Source of the DNA: Salinibacillus aidingensis
GTDB taxonomy: Bacteria > Bacillota > Bacilli > Bacillales > Alkalibacillaceae
Length of the DNA: 64,000 nt
Reading direction: 5' to 3'
Assembly: GCF_039522525.1 (NCBI RefSeq)
Contig: NZ_BAAADO010000003.1
Coordinates: forward strand, 186,001-250,000
A model generated the notes under the pieces. The model did no database searches. It was not told where the DNA came from and saw only the letters and a program-made list of their open reading frames with translations. The first letter of the stretch is position 1. The number at the start of each line of letters is the position of its first letter. Of the stretch, positions 51,453 through 59,049 are shown piece by piece. The position numbers and the translations under genes are program-made.

Positions 51453-52841
51453 ATGGACTATCGCATTGAAAAAGATACCATAGGAGAAATGAAGGTTCCA
51501 GCAGACAAGTATTGGGGTGCCCAGACACAGCGAAGTAAACAGAACTTTCCAATTGGCGGCGAAAAAATGCCAAAGGAAATTGTAAGTGCTTTCGCCATTT
51601 TGAAGAAAAGCGCAGCGAAGGCAAACGAAGAGCTTGGCCTTTTAGAGAAGGAAAAAGCAGACGCGATTACATATGCTGCAGATAAAGTGATTGAAGGAGA
51701 ACTGGAGGAACATTTCCCACTTGTCGTATGGCAAACAGGAAGTGGCACACAGTCGAATATGAATACCAATGAAGTAATTGCCTATGTAGGAAATCAGTGG
51801 CTGGAAGAGCAGGGAAGTGAATGGAGGCTTCACCCGAATGATGATGTGAACAAATCCCAAAGTTCAAATGATACGTTCCCAACAGCCATGCATATTGCTG
51901 CCGTTTTAAAATTAGAGGATCTGGTACTGCCAGCTCTGAAAAAATTAAAACGCACACTTGCAGATAAATCAAAGGCTTATGAGGACCTTGTCAAAATTGG
52001 TCGTACTCATTTACAGGATGCTACCCCATTGACCTTAGGACAGGAAATCAGTGGCTGGCATCGAATGCTGGAAAAAACCGAGGATATGATTCATAACAGT
52101 TTATCATCCATCTATGAGCTGGCAATTGGTGGCACAGCAGTAGGTACCGGCTTAAACGCTCATCCGGATTTTTCCGAAAAGGTATGTGGATATATCAATC
52201 AGTTTACCAACAAGACATTCATTTCTGCTCCTAATAAATTCCATGCTTTAACGAGTCATGATGAATTGGTATATGCTCATGGTGCATTAAAGGCATTAGC
52301 GGCTGATTTAATGAAAATTGCCAATGATGTGCGCTGGCTGGCAAGCGGTCCTCGTTGTGGAATTGGTGAAATTACGATTCCTGCCAATGAACCAGGAAGC
52401 TCCATTATGCCAGGAAAGGTTAACCCAACACAGAGTGAGGCTGTAACGATGGTAGCCACGCAAGTGATGGGAAATGATGCAACCATTGGATTTGCTGCCA
52501 GTCAGGGGAATTTCGAACTGAACGTATTCAAACCGGTTATTGCCCATAACTTCCTGCAATCCAGTCAATTACTGGCAGACAGCATGGTATCCTTTAATGA
52601 CCGTTGTGTAGCTGGCCTGGAGCCAAATGAAGAGAAAATTAATGAGTATTTAAAGGATTCTCTCATGCTCGTAACTGCATTAAATCCTCATATCGGCTAT
52701 GAAAATGCAGCTAAAATAGCCAAAAATGCATTTGAGAAAAACCTGACTCTTAAAGAATCAGCACTGGAATTAGAACTGTTAACCGAAGAACAATTCGATG
52801 AATACGTAGACCCCAAACAAATGACAAAACCAAATGCATAG
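51453..52841 (+). CDS. fumC: Class II fumarate hydratase
   Basis: A 462-residue tetrameric enzyme of the TCA cycle that hydrates fumarate to L-malate (citG in B. subtilis nomenclature). Active-site signatures are complete: GSGTQSNMNTNEV, VNKSQSSNDTFPTAMH, GRTHLQDATPLTLGQE and the flexible loop GSSIMPGKVNPTQSE with the catalytic Ser (about residue 317). AGGAGGAG precedes ATG. Family B repeats start at the TAG stop, leaving no ordinary terminator. Confidence 0.96.
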   Translation: MDYRIEKDTIGEMKVPADKYWGAQTQRSKQNFPIGGEKMPKEIVSAFAILKKSAAKANEELGLLEKEKADAITYAADKVIEGELEEHFPLVVWQTGSGTQSNMNTNEVIAYVGNQWLEEQGSEWRLHPNDDVNKSQSSNDTFPTAMHIAAVLKLEDLVLPALKKLKRTLADKSKAYEDLVKIGRTHLQDATPLTLGQEISGWHRMLEKTEDMIHNSLSSIYELAIGGTAVGTGLNAHPDFSEKVCGYINQFTNKTFISAPNKFHALTSHDELVYAHGALKALAADLMKIANDVRWLASGPRCGIGEITIPANEPGSSIMPGKVNPTQSEAVTMVATQVMGNDATIGFAASQGNFELNVFKPVIAHNFLQSSQLLADSMVSFNDRCVAGLEPNEEKINEYLKDSLMLVTALNPHIGYENAAKIAKNAFEKNLTLKESALELELLTEEQFDEYVDPKQMTKPNA

Positions 52842-52963
52842 AAAAGCGGAGGCGACCGGTTAGGTCCGACGGCATAAGCAGAATATCCGGAGTGGCCGCT
52901 TTTGGGCCATGGAGGGTATTCTGCTTATGACCGCTTGGACCTGGGAGCCGCAGCTGGACAAAA
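52841..52963 (+). repeat. Family B repeat, first of a tandem pair
   Basis: Begins GAAAAGCGGAGGCGACCGG, sharing its first G with the fumC stop. It carries CATAAGCAGAATA (52873-52885), which pairs perfectly with TATTCTGCTTATG (52917-52929). It ends GGAGCCGCAGCTGGACAAAA. Confidence 0.9.
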
Positions 52964-53089
52964 GAAAAGCGGAGGCGACCGGTTAGGTCCGACGGCATAA
53001 GCAGAATATCCGGAGTGGCCGCTTTTGGGCAGCCATGGAGGGTATTATGCTTATGACTGCTTTAGCCTGGGAGCCGTAGCTTGACAATA
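52964..53089 (+). repeat. Family B repeat, second of a tandem pair
   Basis: Its first 60 bases are identical to the preceding copy. It differs by a 3-base insertion and several substitutions in the right half (TATTATGC, CTGCTTTAGCC). Confidence 0.9.
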
Positions 53090-53130
53090 GAAAAGTGAAA
53101 ACGGCCATTTAGCCTGGCAGCTATTTTGGA
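53090..53130 (+). repeat. Truncated third family B copy
   Basis: GAAAAGTGAAAACGGCCATTT and AGCCTGGCAGC look like decayed ends of the same unit with the middle missing. Confidence 0.5.
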
Positions 53131-53178
53131 AATTACCCGTCAATACGTAAAAAAATTACCAATCAAAAATACTCATAT

Positions 53179-53224
53179 GTTTATCACCTCCTGTTCACAA
53201 TAATAAGCACAGGAGGTGATAAAC
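53179..53224 (+). promoter_or_regulatory. 16-bp inverted repeat enclosing the ssp Shine-Dalgarno
   Basis: GTTTATCACCTCCTGT (53179-53194) is the exact complement of ACAGGAGGTGATAAAC (53209-53224). The right arm contains the full AGGAGGTGAT ribosome binding site, one base from ATG's leader. In RNA it would fully hide the site. Confidence 0.75.
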
Positions 53225-53225
53225 A

Positions 53226-53441
53226 ATGGCAAACAACAACAGCAACAATTCTAACCAATTAGTAGTACCTGGAGCTGATCAGGCAATTAACCAGATGAAA
53301 ACTGAGATTGCTTCAGAATTTGGTGTAAACCTTGGTGCTGATACTACCTCTCGTGCAAACGGTTCTGTTGGTGGTGAAATCACTAAGCGCCTTGTAACGT
53401 TTGCTCAACAACAAATGGGTGGCCAATCTGGACAACAATAA
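53226..53441 (+). CDS. Alpha/beta-type small acid-soluble spore protein
   Basis: A 71-residue SASP that coats and protects spore DNA. The family core is complete: LVVPGADQAINQMKTEIASEFGV with the GPR protease cleavage site (TEIASEFG), then ITKRLVTFAQQQMG. The N-terminus is Asn-rich and the tail Gln/Gly-rich. It corresponds in position to sspB in the B. subtilis yhe region. Expression is expected in the forespore; I could not find a convincing SigG promoter. Confidence 0.95.
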   Translation: MANNNSNNSNQLVVPGADQAINQMKTEIASEFGVNLGADTTSRANGSVGGEITKRLVTFAQQQMGGQSGQQ

Positions 53442-53458
53442 ATAAGGATGGAATAAAC

Positions 53459-53485
53459 AGAGGAGGGATCCCTGATCTCTCCTCT
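53459..53485 (+). terminator. Hairpin after ssp
   Basis: AGAGGAG pairs with CTCCTCT with further internal GAT/ATC pairing; no clear T-run. Confidence 0.6.
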
Positions 53486-53570
53486 ATACATACAAAGAAA
53501 ATTCTTTAACGGATTCCAATTTTTATACCTTTTGGCCTCTTGTTAACTATGTAAAATGGGGTGAGGCATC

Positions 53571-53822
53571 GTGTACGTTTGTCCAGTCTGTAATGGTCTC
53601 TCAAAAATGGAGAAAACCTGTGAAGTTTGCCGGGGACCTATGTTGGACCGGGGACGAATTGTTGATTATTATGATGATTACAGTCCGTATTGGGAGGAAG
53701 AAGATGCCAAAATGGTTGACGGCGTGTTAGAATCGAAGGCCAACCATTTATGCGTTCATGTTTACCATTGTTTATCATGTGATTCGGAAGTTGAAGTTTC
53801 GGTAAAAGAGGTCAAAAGATAA
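53571..53822 (+). CDS. Small zinc-ribbon protein
   Basis: An 83-residue protein starting at GTG after GGGGTGAGG. Four Cys-pair elements (CPVC, CEVC, and later HVYHCLSCDSE) suggest one or two zinc ribbons, the first before an acidic middle (DYYDDYSPYWEEEDAK). It lies in the position of small yheE-type genes next to ssp. I do not recognise a named family. Confidence 0.65.
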   Translation: MYVCPVCNGLSKMEKTCEVCRGPMLDRGRIVDYYDDYSPYWEEEDAKMVDGVLESKANHLCVHVYHCLSCDSEVEVSVKEVKR

Positions 53823-53831
53823 AGAACAAAG

Positions 53832-53863
53832 GTCGGAACCACGATTGTTCCGACACTTTTTTT
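53832..53863. terminator. Terminator between convergent genes
   Basis: GTCGGAAC pairs perfectly with GTTCCGAC followed by AC and T7. Confidence 0.88.
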
Positions 53864-53867
53864 GATA

Positions 53868-54074
53868 TTAGCCTTCTTTATGATCCGAGGGTGTGGAGTC
53901 CGGAAAATCCTCATCATTTTCAGGTAATTTGCGGGCCGCTTCAATTTGAATACGGTTATGGGTCCGGTTTACCCGGCCGCCCGCCATCCCCTCATTAATC
54001 ATTCGATCAACATCCACATCATATTCTTCCCGGCTATCCTTGAACTGTTCATGACCATTTGGATCAGGCATCAT
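53868..54074 (-). CDS. Small acidic hypothetical protein
   Basis: A 68-residue hydrophilic protein (MMPDPNGHEQFKDSREEY, INEGMAGGRVNRTHNRIQ) with AAAGGGG just before a double ATG; either Met could be the start. No membrane segment or motif that I recognise. The composition is like small spore or stress proteins. Confidence 0.55.
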   Translation of the reverse strand: MMPDPNGHEQFKDSREEYDVDVDRMINEGMAGGRVNRTHNRIQIEAARKLPENDEDFPDSTPSDHKEG

Positions 54075-54171
54075 TATTCCCCTTTCCTTCATCCTAAGCT
54101 TGTTATGAACCATTAGTTGCGTACGCTTACTTTTTGTTTTTATGGTAAGCTGTATACTCGGTATTTTTTAC

Positions 54172-54183
54172 ATCAACGTTGAT
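54172..54183. promoter_or_regulatory. Perfect 12-base palindrome upstream of yheB
   Basis: ATCAACGTTGAT lies 100 bases before the yheB start. It could be an operator; no protein is suggested. Confidence 0.3.
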
Positions 54184-54282
54184 AAACATGAATGCTTTAC
54201 AGGAAATTTGTTTATACATGAAGAGGAGGTGTATTATACTTTACGTACAGTCAGTATTCAAAAGTAGGAGAGAGATAGCTAC

Positions 54283-55419
54283 ATGAATATATGGATAACT
54301 TTTTTATTTATGATTATTGTTGGTGCTGTTATTGGTGGAATGACAAATTCCCTGGCAATCAGAATGCTTTTTCGACCTTATAAGCCTAAATATATTGGCT
54401 CTGTAAAAATTCCTTTTACTCCAGGTCTGATTCCGAAACGACAGTCTGAATTGGCCAGACAAATGGGAAATACGGTAGTTAAACATTTATTAACACCAGA
54501 AGGCATGAAAAGGAAAATCCAAAATCCACAGTTTTATCAGCAGGTGGTCAGCTGGATTAAGCAGGAAATTGAACGTTTGGGAATGAGTGATAAGACAGTT
54601 CAGGACCTTCTTCAACAGCTTAATTTAGGACTATCAGATAAGGAATTAAGAAAGTCCTCGACATCATTTATCAAAAAACAGATAAATCAATGGCTCAGAG
54701 CAAATGAACATCAGACATTTCGCGCCCTTCTGCCTGCAGAAGTTCTGAAAAAGAGTGAAAAATATATCCCGGAATTCAGCACTTACTTAATAGAAAAAGT
54801 GGATCAGTATATCAGCAGTGAGCAGGGCAGACAAAAAATCGGACGTATGGCTGAGGGTTATCTTGGAGGTTCCGGTTTTTTCGGGCATATGGTATCTTCT
54901 TTTCTTGGAGAAGAAGGCCTGGCCGACCGCATTCAGCCAGCCATTTCCCAATATTTAAAATCTGAGGACGCCCATCAGATGGTAAGAGGTTTAATTAAGC
55001 AGGAATGGGAAAAACTGCAGGATAAGGAAGTTCGTGAAATGGAATCGCATTTTATTACGGATCGGTTGAAATCGGACATAGCTGACAAGCTGGCAGGGAT
55101 GATTCCTCTGAATGAACTGTTACATACACGGGTGAAAACGATTGTGACTCAATATCAGGATGTTATCGAAAATCGGCTTATCCCACATCTTGTTACAATG
55201 CTGCAGAACTATTTGGAAAAGAATATTGAATGGCTTATGAGCAGGCTTCATTTACAGGAACTGGTCAAGGATGAGGTGGAAAACTTTGAGGTCCATCGAC
55301 TGGAGTCCATGGTTTTAGGAATTTCCAGACGGGAATTAAAGATGATTACTTATTTAGGAGCAGTCCTGGGAGGCGTTATCGGCTTCATACAGGCCATAAT
55401 TGTCATCGTACTTACATAG
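54283..55419 (+). CDS. yheB: DUF445 membrane protein YheB
   Basis: A 378-residue protein with a membrane segment at each end (FLFMIIVGAVIGGMTNSLAIRMLFRPYKP and MITYLGAVLGGVIGFIQAIIVIVLT) and a long helical middle. The start IGGMTNSLAIRMLFRPYKPKYIGSVKIPFTPGLIPKRQ is the DUF445/YheB signature. The gene is followed by yheA as in B. subtilis. Function is unknown; the family is found in spore-formers and beyond. Confidence 0.92.
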   Translation: MNIWITFLFMIIVGAVIGGMTNSLAIRMLFRPYKPKYIGSVKIPFTPGLIPKRQSELARQMGNTVVKHLLTPEGMKRKIQNPQFYQQVVSWIKQEIERLGMSDKTVQDLLQQLNLGLSDKELRKSSTSFIKKQINQWLRANEHQTFRALLPAEVLKKSEKYIPEFSTYLIEKVDQYISSEQGRQKIGRMAEGYLGGSGFFGHMVSSFLGEEGLADRIQPAISQYLKSEDAHQMVRGLIKQEWEKLQDKEVREMESHFITDRLKSDIADKLAGMIPLNELLHTRVKTIVTQYQDVIENRLIPHLVTMLQNYLEKNIEWLMSRLHLQELVKDEVENFEVHRLESMVLGISRRELKMITYLGAVLGGVIGFIQAIIVIVLT

Positions 55420-55486
55420 TTCATGCTATACATGAGGATGAATGTTTGTTAAAGTTAAAAAGTATAAGATTTTTAGGAGGTTAATA

Positions 55487-55837
55487 ATGGCGAATTTATA
55501 TGATGTAGCCTATGATTTAGAAAATACTTTAAGGTCCAGTGATGAATTTCAGGGACTGAAACAAGCTTATGAGGCTGTAATGAGTGATGAGTCTTCTAAA
55601 AGAATGTTCGAGGACTTTAGAAATACACAAATGGAACTTCAGCAAAAGCAAATGCAGGGTGAAGATATTACAGATGAAGAAGTAGAAAAAGCAAGAAAAA
55701 CTGTTGAACTCGTTCAGCAGGACAATAAAATTTCTTCTTTAATGGAAAAGGAACAGCATCTGAATAATGTCATCAATGATATCAGTCAGATTATCACCAA
55801 GCCATTGGAAGAATTATATGGACAGGACGATCAGTAA
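55487..55837 (+). CDS. yheA: YlbF/YmcA-family protein YheA
   Basis: A 116-residue helical protein; ATG at 55487 is chosen with TAGGAGG 6 bases upstream. The Com_YlbF pattern is clear (NLYDVAYDLENTLRSSDEFQGLKQAYEAVMSD, MFEDFRNTQMELQQKQMQGEDITDEEV). YlbF and YmcA form an RNase Y accessory complex; YheA is a paralogue of unknown role. Confidence 0.92.
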   Translation: MANLYDVAYDLENTLRSSDEFQGLKQAYEAVMSDESSKRMFEDFRNTQMELQQKQMQGEDITDEEVEKARKTVELVQQDNKISSLMEKEQHLNNVINDISQIITKPLEELYGQDDQ

Positions 55838-55844
55838 TAAAACA

Positions 55845-55882
55845 AAAAGCCATCCCGGAGTCTGAGCTCTGGGATGGCTTTT
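55845..55882 (+). terminator. Intrinsic terminator after yheA
   Basis: AAAAGCCATCCC pairs perfectly with GGGATGGCTTTT around 14 bases. Confidence 0.9.
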
Positions 55883-55933
55883 GTTTGTAGAGTAAATTAA
55901 AAAATTGAGATCGGTTGCTAAAAATGCTGGAAT

Positions 55934-55979
55934 GGCGCCGTCCAGCTCCAGCTGGACAAACGGGCGCTTCCGCTTTTGT
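55934..55979 (-). repeat. Family B-related fragment
   Basis: GGCGCCGTCCAGCTCCAGC to CGGGCGCTTCCGCTTTTGTT. It resembles the ends of family B joined without the middle and abuts the 3' end of the minus-strand gene. Confidence 0.6.
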
Positions 55980-55981
55980 TC

Positions 55982-56167
55982 TTAGCGATGAAATAGGACA
56001 AGGTGGCCGTTTGGTGATACACAACGGTGGGTATGCTCCTGATAGTCCTTTTCCTCTAATATCTGATGTCCAATTCGCTTGGCTTCTTTATCATCCTGTG
56101 CTTCCAAAGTTTCATCAAGTAAATTACTTCCATCTTTTTTAAATACGGTTAAATAATAAGTCCCCAT
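55982..56167 (-). CDS. YhzD-like small protein
   Basis: A 61-residue protein (MGTYYLTVFKKDGSNLLDE, KRIGHQILEEKDYQEHTHRC, ending SPNGHLVLFHR) with AGGAGGGA upstream on the minus strand. Length, sequence style and position near yheA/yhaQ fit the uncharacterised Bacillus YhzD family. Confidence 0.7.
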   Translation of the reverse strand: MGTYYLTVFKKDGSNLLDETLEAQDDKEAKRIGHQILEEKDYQEHTHRCVSPNGHLVLFHR

Positions 56168-56264
56168 CGTTTTTCCCTCCTCATATGTCCGCTTTCATGA
56201 ATGACGATTCAGTAATATATATTCTTAAGAAAATGTAAAAATCCTGCTTCTATCCAATATTATA

Positions 56265-56293
56265 TTGTAAATATTTGAAACCTTATCTATAAT
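56265..56293 (+). promoter_or_regulatory. Sigma-A promoter of yhaQP
   Basis: TTGTAA and TATAAT with a 17-base spacer, 47 bases before the start codon. Confidence 0.65.
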
Positions 56294-56340
56294 AATGTCG
56301 TACTACATGACTAAGTGTATGTAAAGAGAGGAGAACGTTC

Positions 56341-57240
56341 ATGACATTGGAATTAAAGGGAGTGACCAGAAAATTTGGCTCTTTTACTGCAGTTGATGAT
56401 TTATCCCTTGAAATCCCCGAGAGTCAGATTTTTGGGTTTTTAGGAGCAAACGGTGCGGGAAAAACCACTACTTTCCGTATGATATTGGGGCTGTTGCAGC
56501 AAACAGAAGGGTCTATCAAATGGAATGGAGATTCTATTCATTATAATAAAAGTCATTTAATTGGTTATTTACCAGAGGAGCGAGGATTATATCCTAAGCA
56601 GAAGGTAGAAACACAGCTTGTCTATTTAGGCCGGCTGCGGGGGATGGATAAATCCGAGGCTTTGAGACAGCTGGATTACTGGCTGGAACGTTTTAAGGTA
56701 CCTGAATACAGAGGGAAAAAGGTTGAGGAGCTATCGAAAGGAAATCAGCAAAAAATCCAATTTATCAGTGCAGTCATACATAATCCAAAACTGCTGATAC
56801 TAGATGAACCCTTTTCAGGCCTTGACCCTGTAAATGTTGAACTCCTGAAACAGGCTGTCATTGATCTTAAGAAGCAGGGGACTTCGATTGTTTTTTCATC
56901 TCATCGAATGGAGCATGTAGAAGAACTCTGTGAACACCTTTGTATTATGCATCACGGACGTCCAGTTGTTCACGGGGACTTACGTCAGATTAAACGGGAT
57001 TTCGGCAGGAAAAACGTTAGGGTTCGTGCAGATTTTGATGTATCCTTCATTCAGGATATCCCGGGTGTCGTACGTTTCAGGAATCTTACAGAGGGCTGTG
57101 AGGTTCAGGTTGAAAATGAAAGTGTGTCCCAGAGAATATTTGAATCGATTCAGGATAAAGGGTTTGTACGCACGTTTGATATAGAAGAGCCCTCTTTAAA
57201 TGATATTTTTATTGAGAAAGTGGGTGCTTCCTATGAGTAA
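56341..57240 (+). CDS. yhaQ: ABC exporter ATP-binding protein YhaQ (NatA-like)
   Basis: A 299-residue ATPase. Walker A is GANGAGKTT, the signature ELSKGNQQKIQF has Lys-Gly-Asn in place of SGG, Walker B is LLILDEPFSGLDP, and the switch His is in SSHRMEHVEEL. The C-terminal DUF4162-type domain ends in IEEPSLNDIFIEKVGA, as in NatA Na+ exporters. It is coupled to the permease gene, which it overlaps by 8 bases. Confidence 0.9.
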   Translation: MTLELKGVTRKFGSFTAVDDLSLEIPESQIFGFLGANGAGKTTTFRMILGLLQQTEGSIKWNGDSIHYNKSHLIGYLPEERGLYPKQKVETQLVYLGRLRGMDKSEALRQLDYWLERFKVPEYRGKKVEELSKGNQQKIQFISAVIHNPKLLILDEPFSGLDPVNVELLKQAVIDLKKQGTSIVFSSHRMEHVEELCEHLCIMHHGRPVVHGDLRQIKRDFGRKNVRVRADFDVSFIQDIPGVVRFRNLTEGCEVQVENESVSQRIFESIQDKGFVRTFDIEEPSLNDIFIEKVGASYE

Positions 57241-58495
57241 GTTCTGGACAATTTTAAGCTACACATATACCAGCCATTTAAAAAGCAAGTCTTTTATCAT
57301 TATCACACTCATATCGCTGCTTCTGATTGCAGGATTGACGAATTTTCAGAGGATTGTTGATTTGTTTGATGATGGAGAAGAAGGAAGTACCGAGAAAATA
57401 GCCGTAATCGATGAAACAAATCAGATATACAGTCAGCTTGAGTCCTCGATAACGAATATAGATGACGGAATTGAAGTTACAGCTTTCTCAGGAACAGAAA
57501 AAGAGGCTAAAGAAGCTGTGAGAGACCATGAGTTTCTAGGCTATGCCCATGTGTCTTTAAATGATCAGGACCTTCCTGCTGCCTCCTTTTATGCGATGAG
57601 TGTAGCGGATACAAGCCATGCTGTGGATGCATTACAACAGGCTCTGAGTCAGGTGAAAACGGGAATCATTACCCAACAGGCAGGGATTGATCAATCAACC
57701 GTACAGCAAATCTTTGCCCCCGTATCGATTGAAACGGAATCTTTAAAAACCGAGGCAAAATCTGCTGAGGAAATGAATCAGGCCCGTGGTCTGGTGTACT
57801 TTATGATTTTTCTGATTTATTTCGCTGTTCTCTTATATGGAAATATGATTGCGAGCGAGGTAGCCGTAGAAAAATCTTCAAGAGTCATGGAGATTCTTGT
57901 TTCCAGTGTTTCACCTGTTACACAGATGTTTGCGAAAATCATCGGAATTGCCTTGCTTGGTTTAACACAATTCGGCTTAATTATTTTAGTGGGCTACGCA
58001 TCGTTAAAGGCGAATCAAAATGAGCTGGTCGGAGGAATCTTTGAATATCTTGGTTTAGGAGAAGCTCCTGTCAGCACCATTGTATATGCAGTGGTGTTCT
58101 TCCTCTTGGGCTATCTGCTCTATGCTATGCTTGCCGCTATGCTTGGATCCCTGGTCAGCCGGACGGAAGAGGTCAACCAGATTATTACGCCTATGATGTT
58201 TCTCATTATTGCAGCCTTTATGATTGCTATGTATGGGTTGAACGATCCGACAGCATCATTTGTAACGGTAACATCGTATATTCCTTTCTTTACACCGATT
58301 ATTATGTTTGTCCGTGTGGGAATGTTAAATATACCGATTTGGGAGGTTGCCTTATCGATTGGGATTTTAATCCTGACCATTTTTATTTTTGCTAACATCG
58401 CTGCAAAAGTATATAAAGGCGGCGTCTTAATGTATGGGGCAACAACATCTCTAAAAGACATCAGAAAAGCTCTTCAATTAACGAAAAAAGATTAA
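57233..58495 (+). CDS. yhaP: ABC exporter permease YhaP (NatB-like)
   Basis: A 420-residue ABC-2 permease starting at ATG 57233 inside yhaQ. One N-terminal helix (SFIIITLISLLLIAGLTNF), a large external domain, then six helices. The conserved NMIASEVAVEKSSRVMEILVSSVSPVTQMFAKIIGI marks NatB/YhaP proteins. In B. subtilis NatAB exports Na+; YhaQP is a paralogue of unproven substrate. Confidence 0.9.
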   Translation: MSKFWTILSYTYTSHLKSKSFIIITLISLLLIAGLTNFQRIVDLFDDGEEGSTEKIAVIDETNQIYSQLESSITNIDDGIEVTAFSGTEKEAKEAVRDHEFLGYAHVSLNDQDLPAASFYAMSVADTSHAVDALQQALSQVKTGIITQQAGIDQSTVQQIFAPVSIETESLKTEAKSAEEMNQARGLVYFMIFLIYFAVLLYGNMIASEVAVEKSSRVMEILVSSVSPVTQMFAKIIGIALLGLTQFGLIILVGYASLKANQNELVGGIFEYLGLGEAPVSTIVYAVVFFLLGYLLYAMLAAMLGSLVSRTEEVNQIITPMMFLIIAAFMIAMYGLNDPTASFVTVTSYIPFFTPIIMFVRVGMLNIPIWEVALSIGILILTIFIFANIAAKVYKGGVLMYGATTSLKDIRKALQLTKKD

Positions 58496-58597
58496 TACAC
58501 CGTAACCTGATCATAGAATTTTTCAGTCATTATCTATGGTTTTCTGCTACAATAAACGTATTGCAATCAGTAGAAATCACAACCAGGAGGAGCTTTT

Positions 58598-58870
58598 ATG
58601 AGTTCTATAATAAATATAGCCGTTCGATTTTCCATGGTTCTGCATTTTTTATGGTTTACCCTGTTTTTTGCCTATATATTTGGGTTTATTGGTCTGGAAA
58701 GTGCATTTTTACACCCGGCTGTCTGGTTAACAGGCCCGGTATTTGGGGCCATAATATCGATCATCGCATTTATTAAAAAAACGGCACTGGTACCTGCGAT
58801 TCTGTCAATGATCTTTTCTGCAGGCACATTTTTGCTCTGGTCGTTAATTTTGGGAATTAATCAATTTTAA
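58598..58870 (+). CDS. Small membrane protein
   Basis: A 90-residue protein with three hydrophobic segments (FSMVLHFLWFTLFFAYIFGFI, WLTGPVFGAIISIIAFI, LVPAILSMIFSAGTFLLWSLIL) and a strong AGGAGGAG site. An extended -10 (TGCTACAAT) lies about 45 bases upstream. I do not recognise it. Confidence 0.65.
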   Translation: MSSIINIAVRFSMVLHFLWFTLFFAYIFGFIGLESAFLHPAVWLTGPVFGAIISIIAFIKKTALVPAILSMIFSAGTFLLWSLILGINQF

Positions 58871-58875
58871 AATTT

Positions 58876-58906
58876 GATGTATTGCCTTGTGCAATACATC
58901 TTTTTT
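58876..58906 (+). terminator. Intrinsic terminator after the small membrane gene
   Basis: GATGTATTGC pairs perfectly with GCAATACATC around CTTGT, then T6. Confidence 0.93.
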
Positions 58907-58919
58907 AGTTTCACTTTAT
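58907..58919. repeat. Family A right-end fragment
   Basis: AGTTTCACTTTAT directly follows the terminator T-run; only the right end remains. Confidence 0.55.
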
Positions 58920-58930
58920 AAAATACAGAT

Positions 58931-58965
58931 TTGTGGATTAGTAATCAGGAAAGGCCACGTTCGCA
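58931..58965. repeat. Family C left-end fragment
   Basis: TTGTGGATTAGTAATCAGGA then GGCCACGTTCG resembles the start of the copies at 33780 and 37172. Confidence 0.55.
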
Positions 58966-59049
58966 CTTGAATCATTATCGAACGTGCATTCGCTTTCTGA
59001 TTCTGGTAAAATATAGGTGAATATAGAATGATAGGAAGGAGTACCATTG

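Noticed and set aside
52750..52998. Minus-strand open frame across the fumC end and family B repeats
   Set aside because: It repeats the same short peptide twice because the DNA repeat is tandem, and it overlaps fumC.
52841..53130. Tandem repeats as a CRISPR array
   Set aside because: The units are about 125 bases, directly adjacent without unique spacers, and no cas gene is present.
55915..56142. Plus-strand frame of 75 codons over the YhzD-like gene
   Set aside because: It is antisense to a better supported gene and begins in a repeat fragment.
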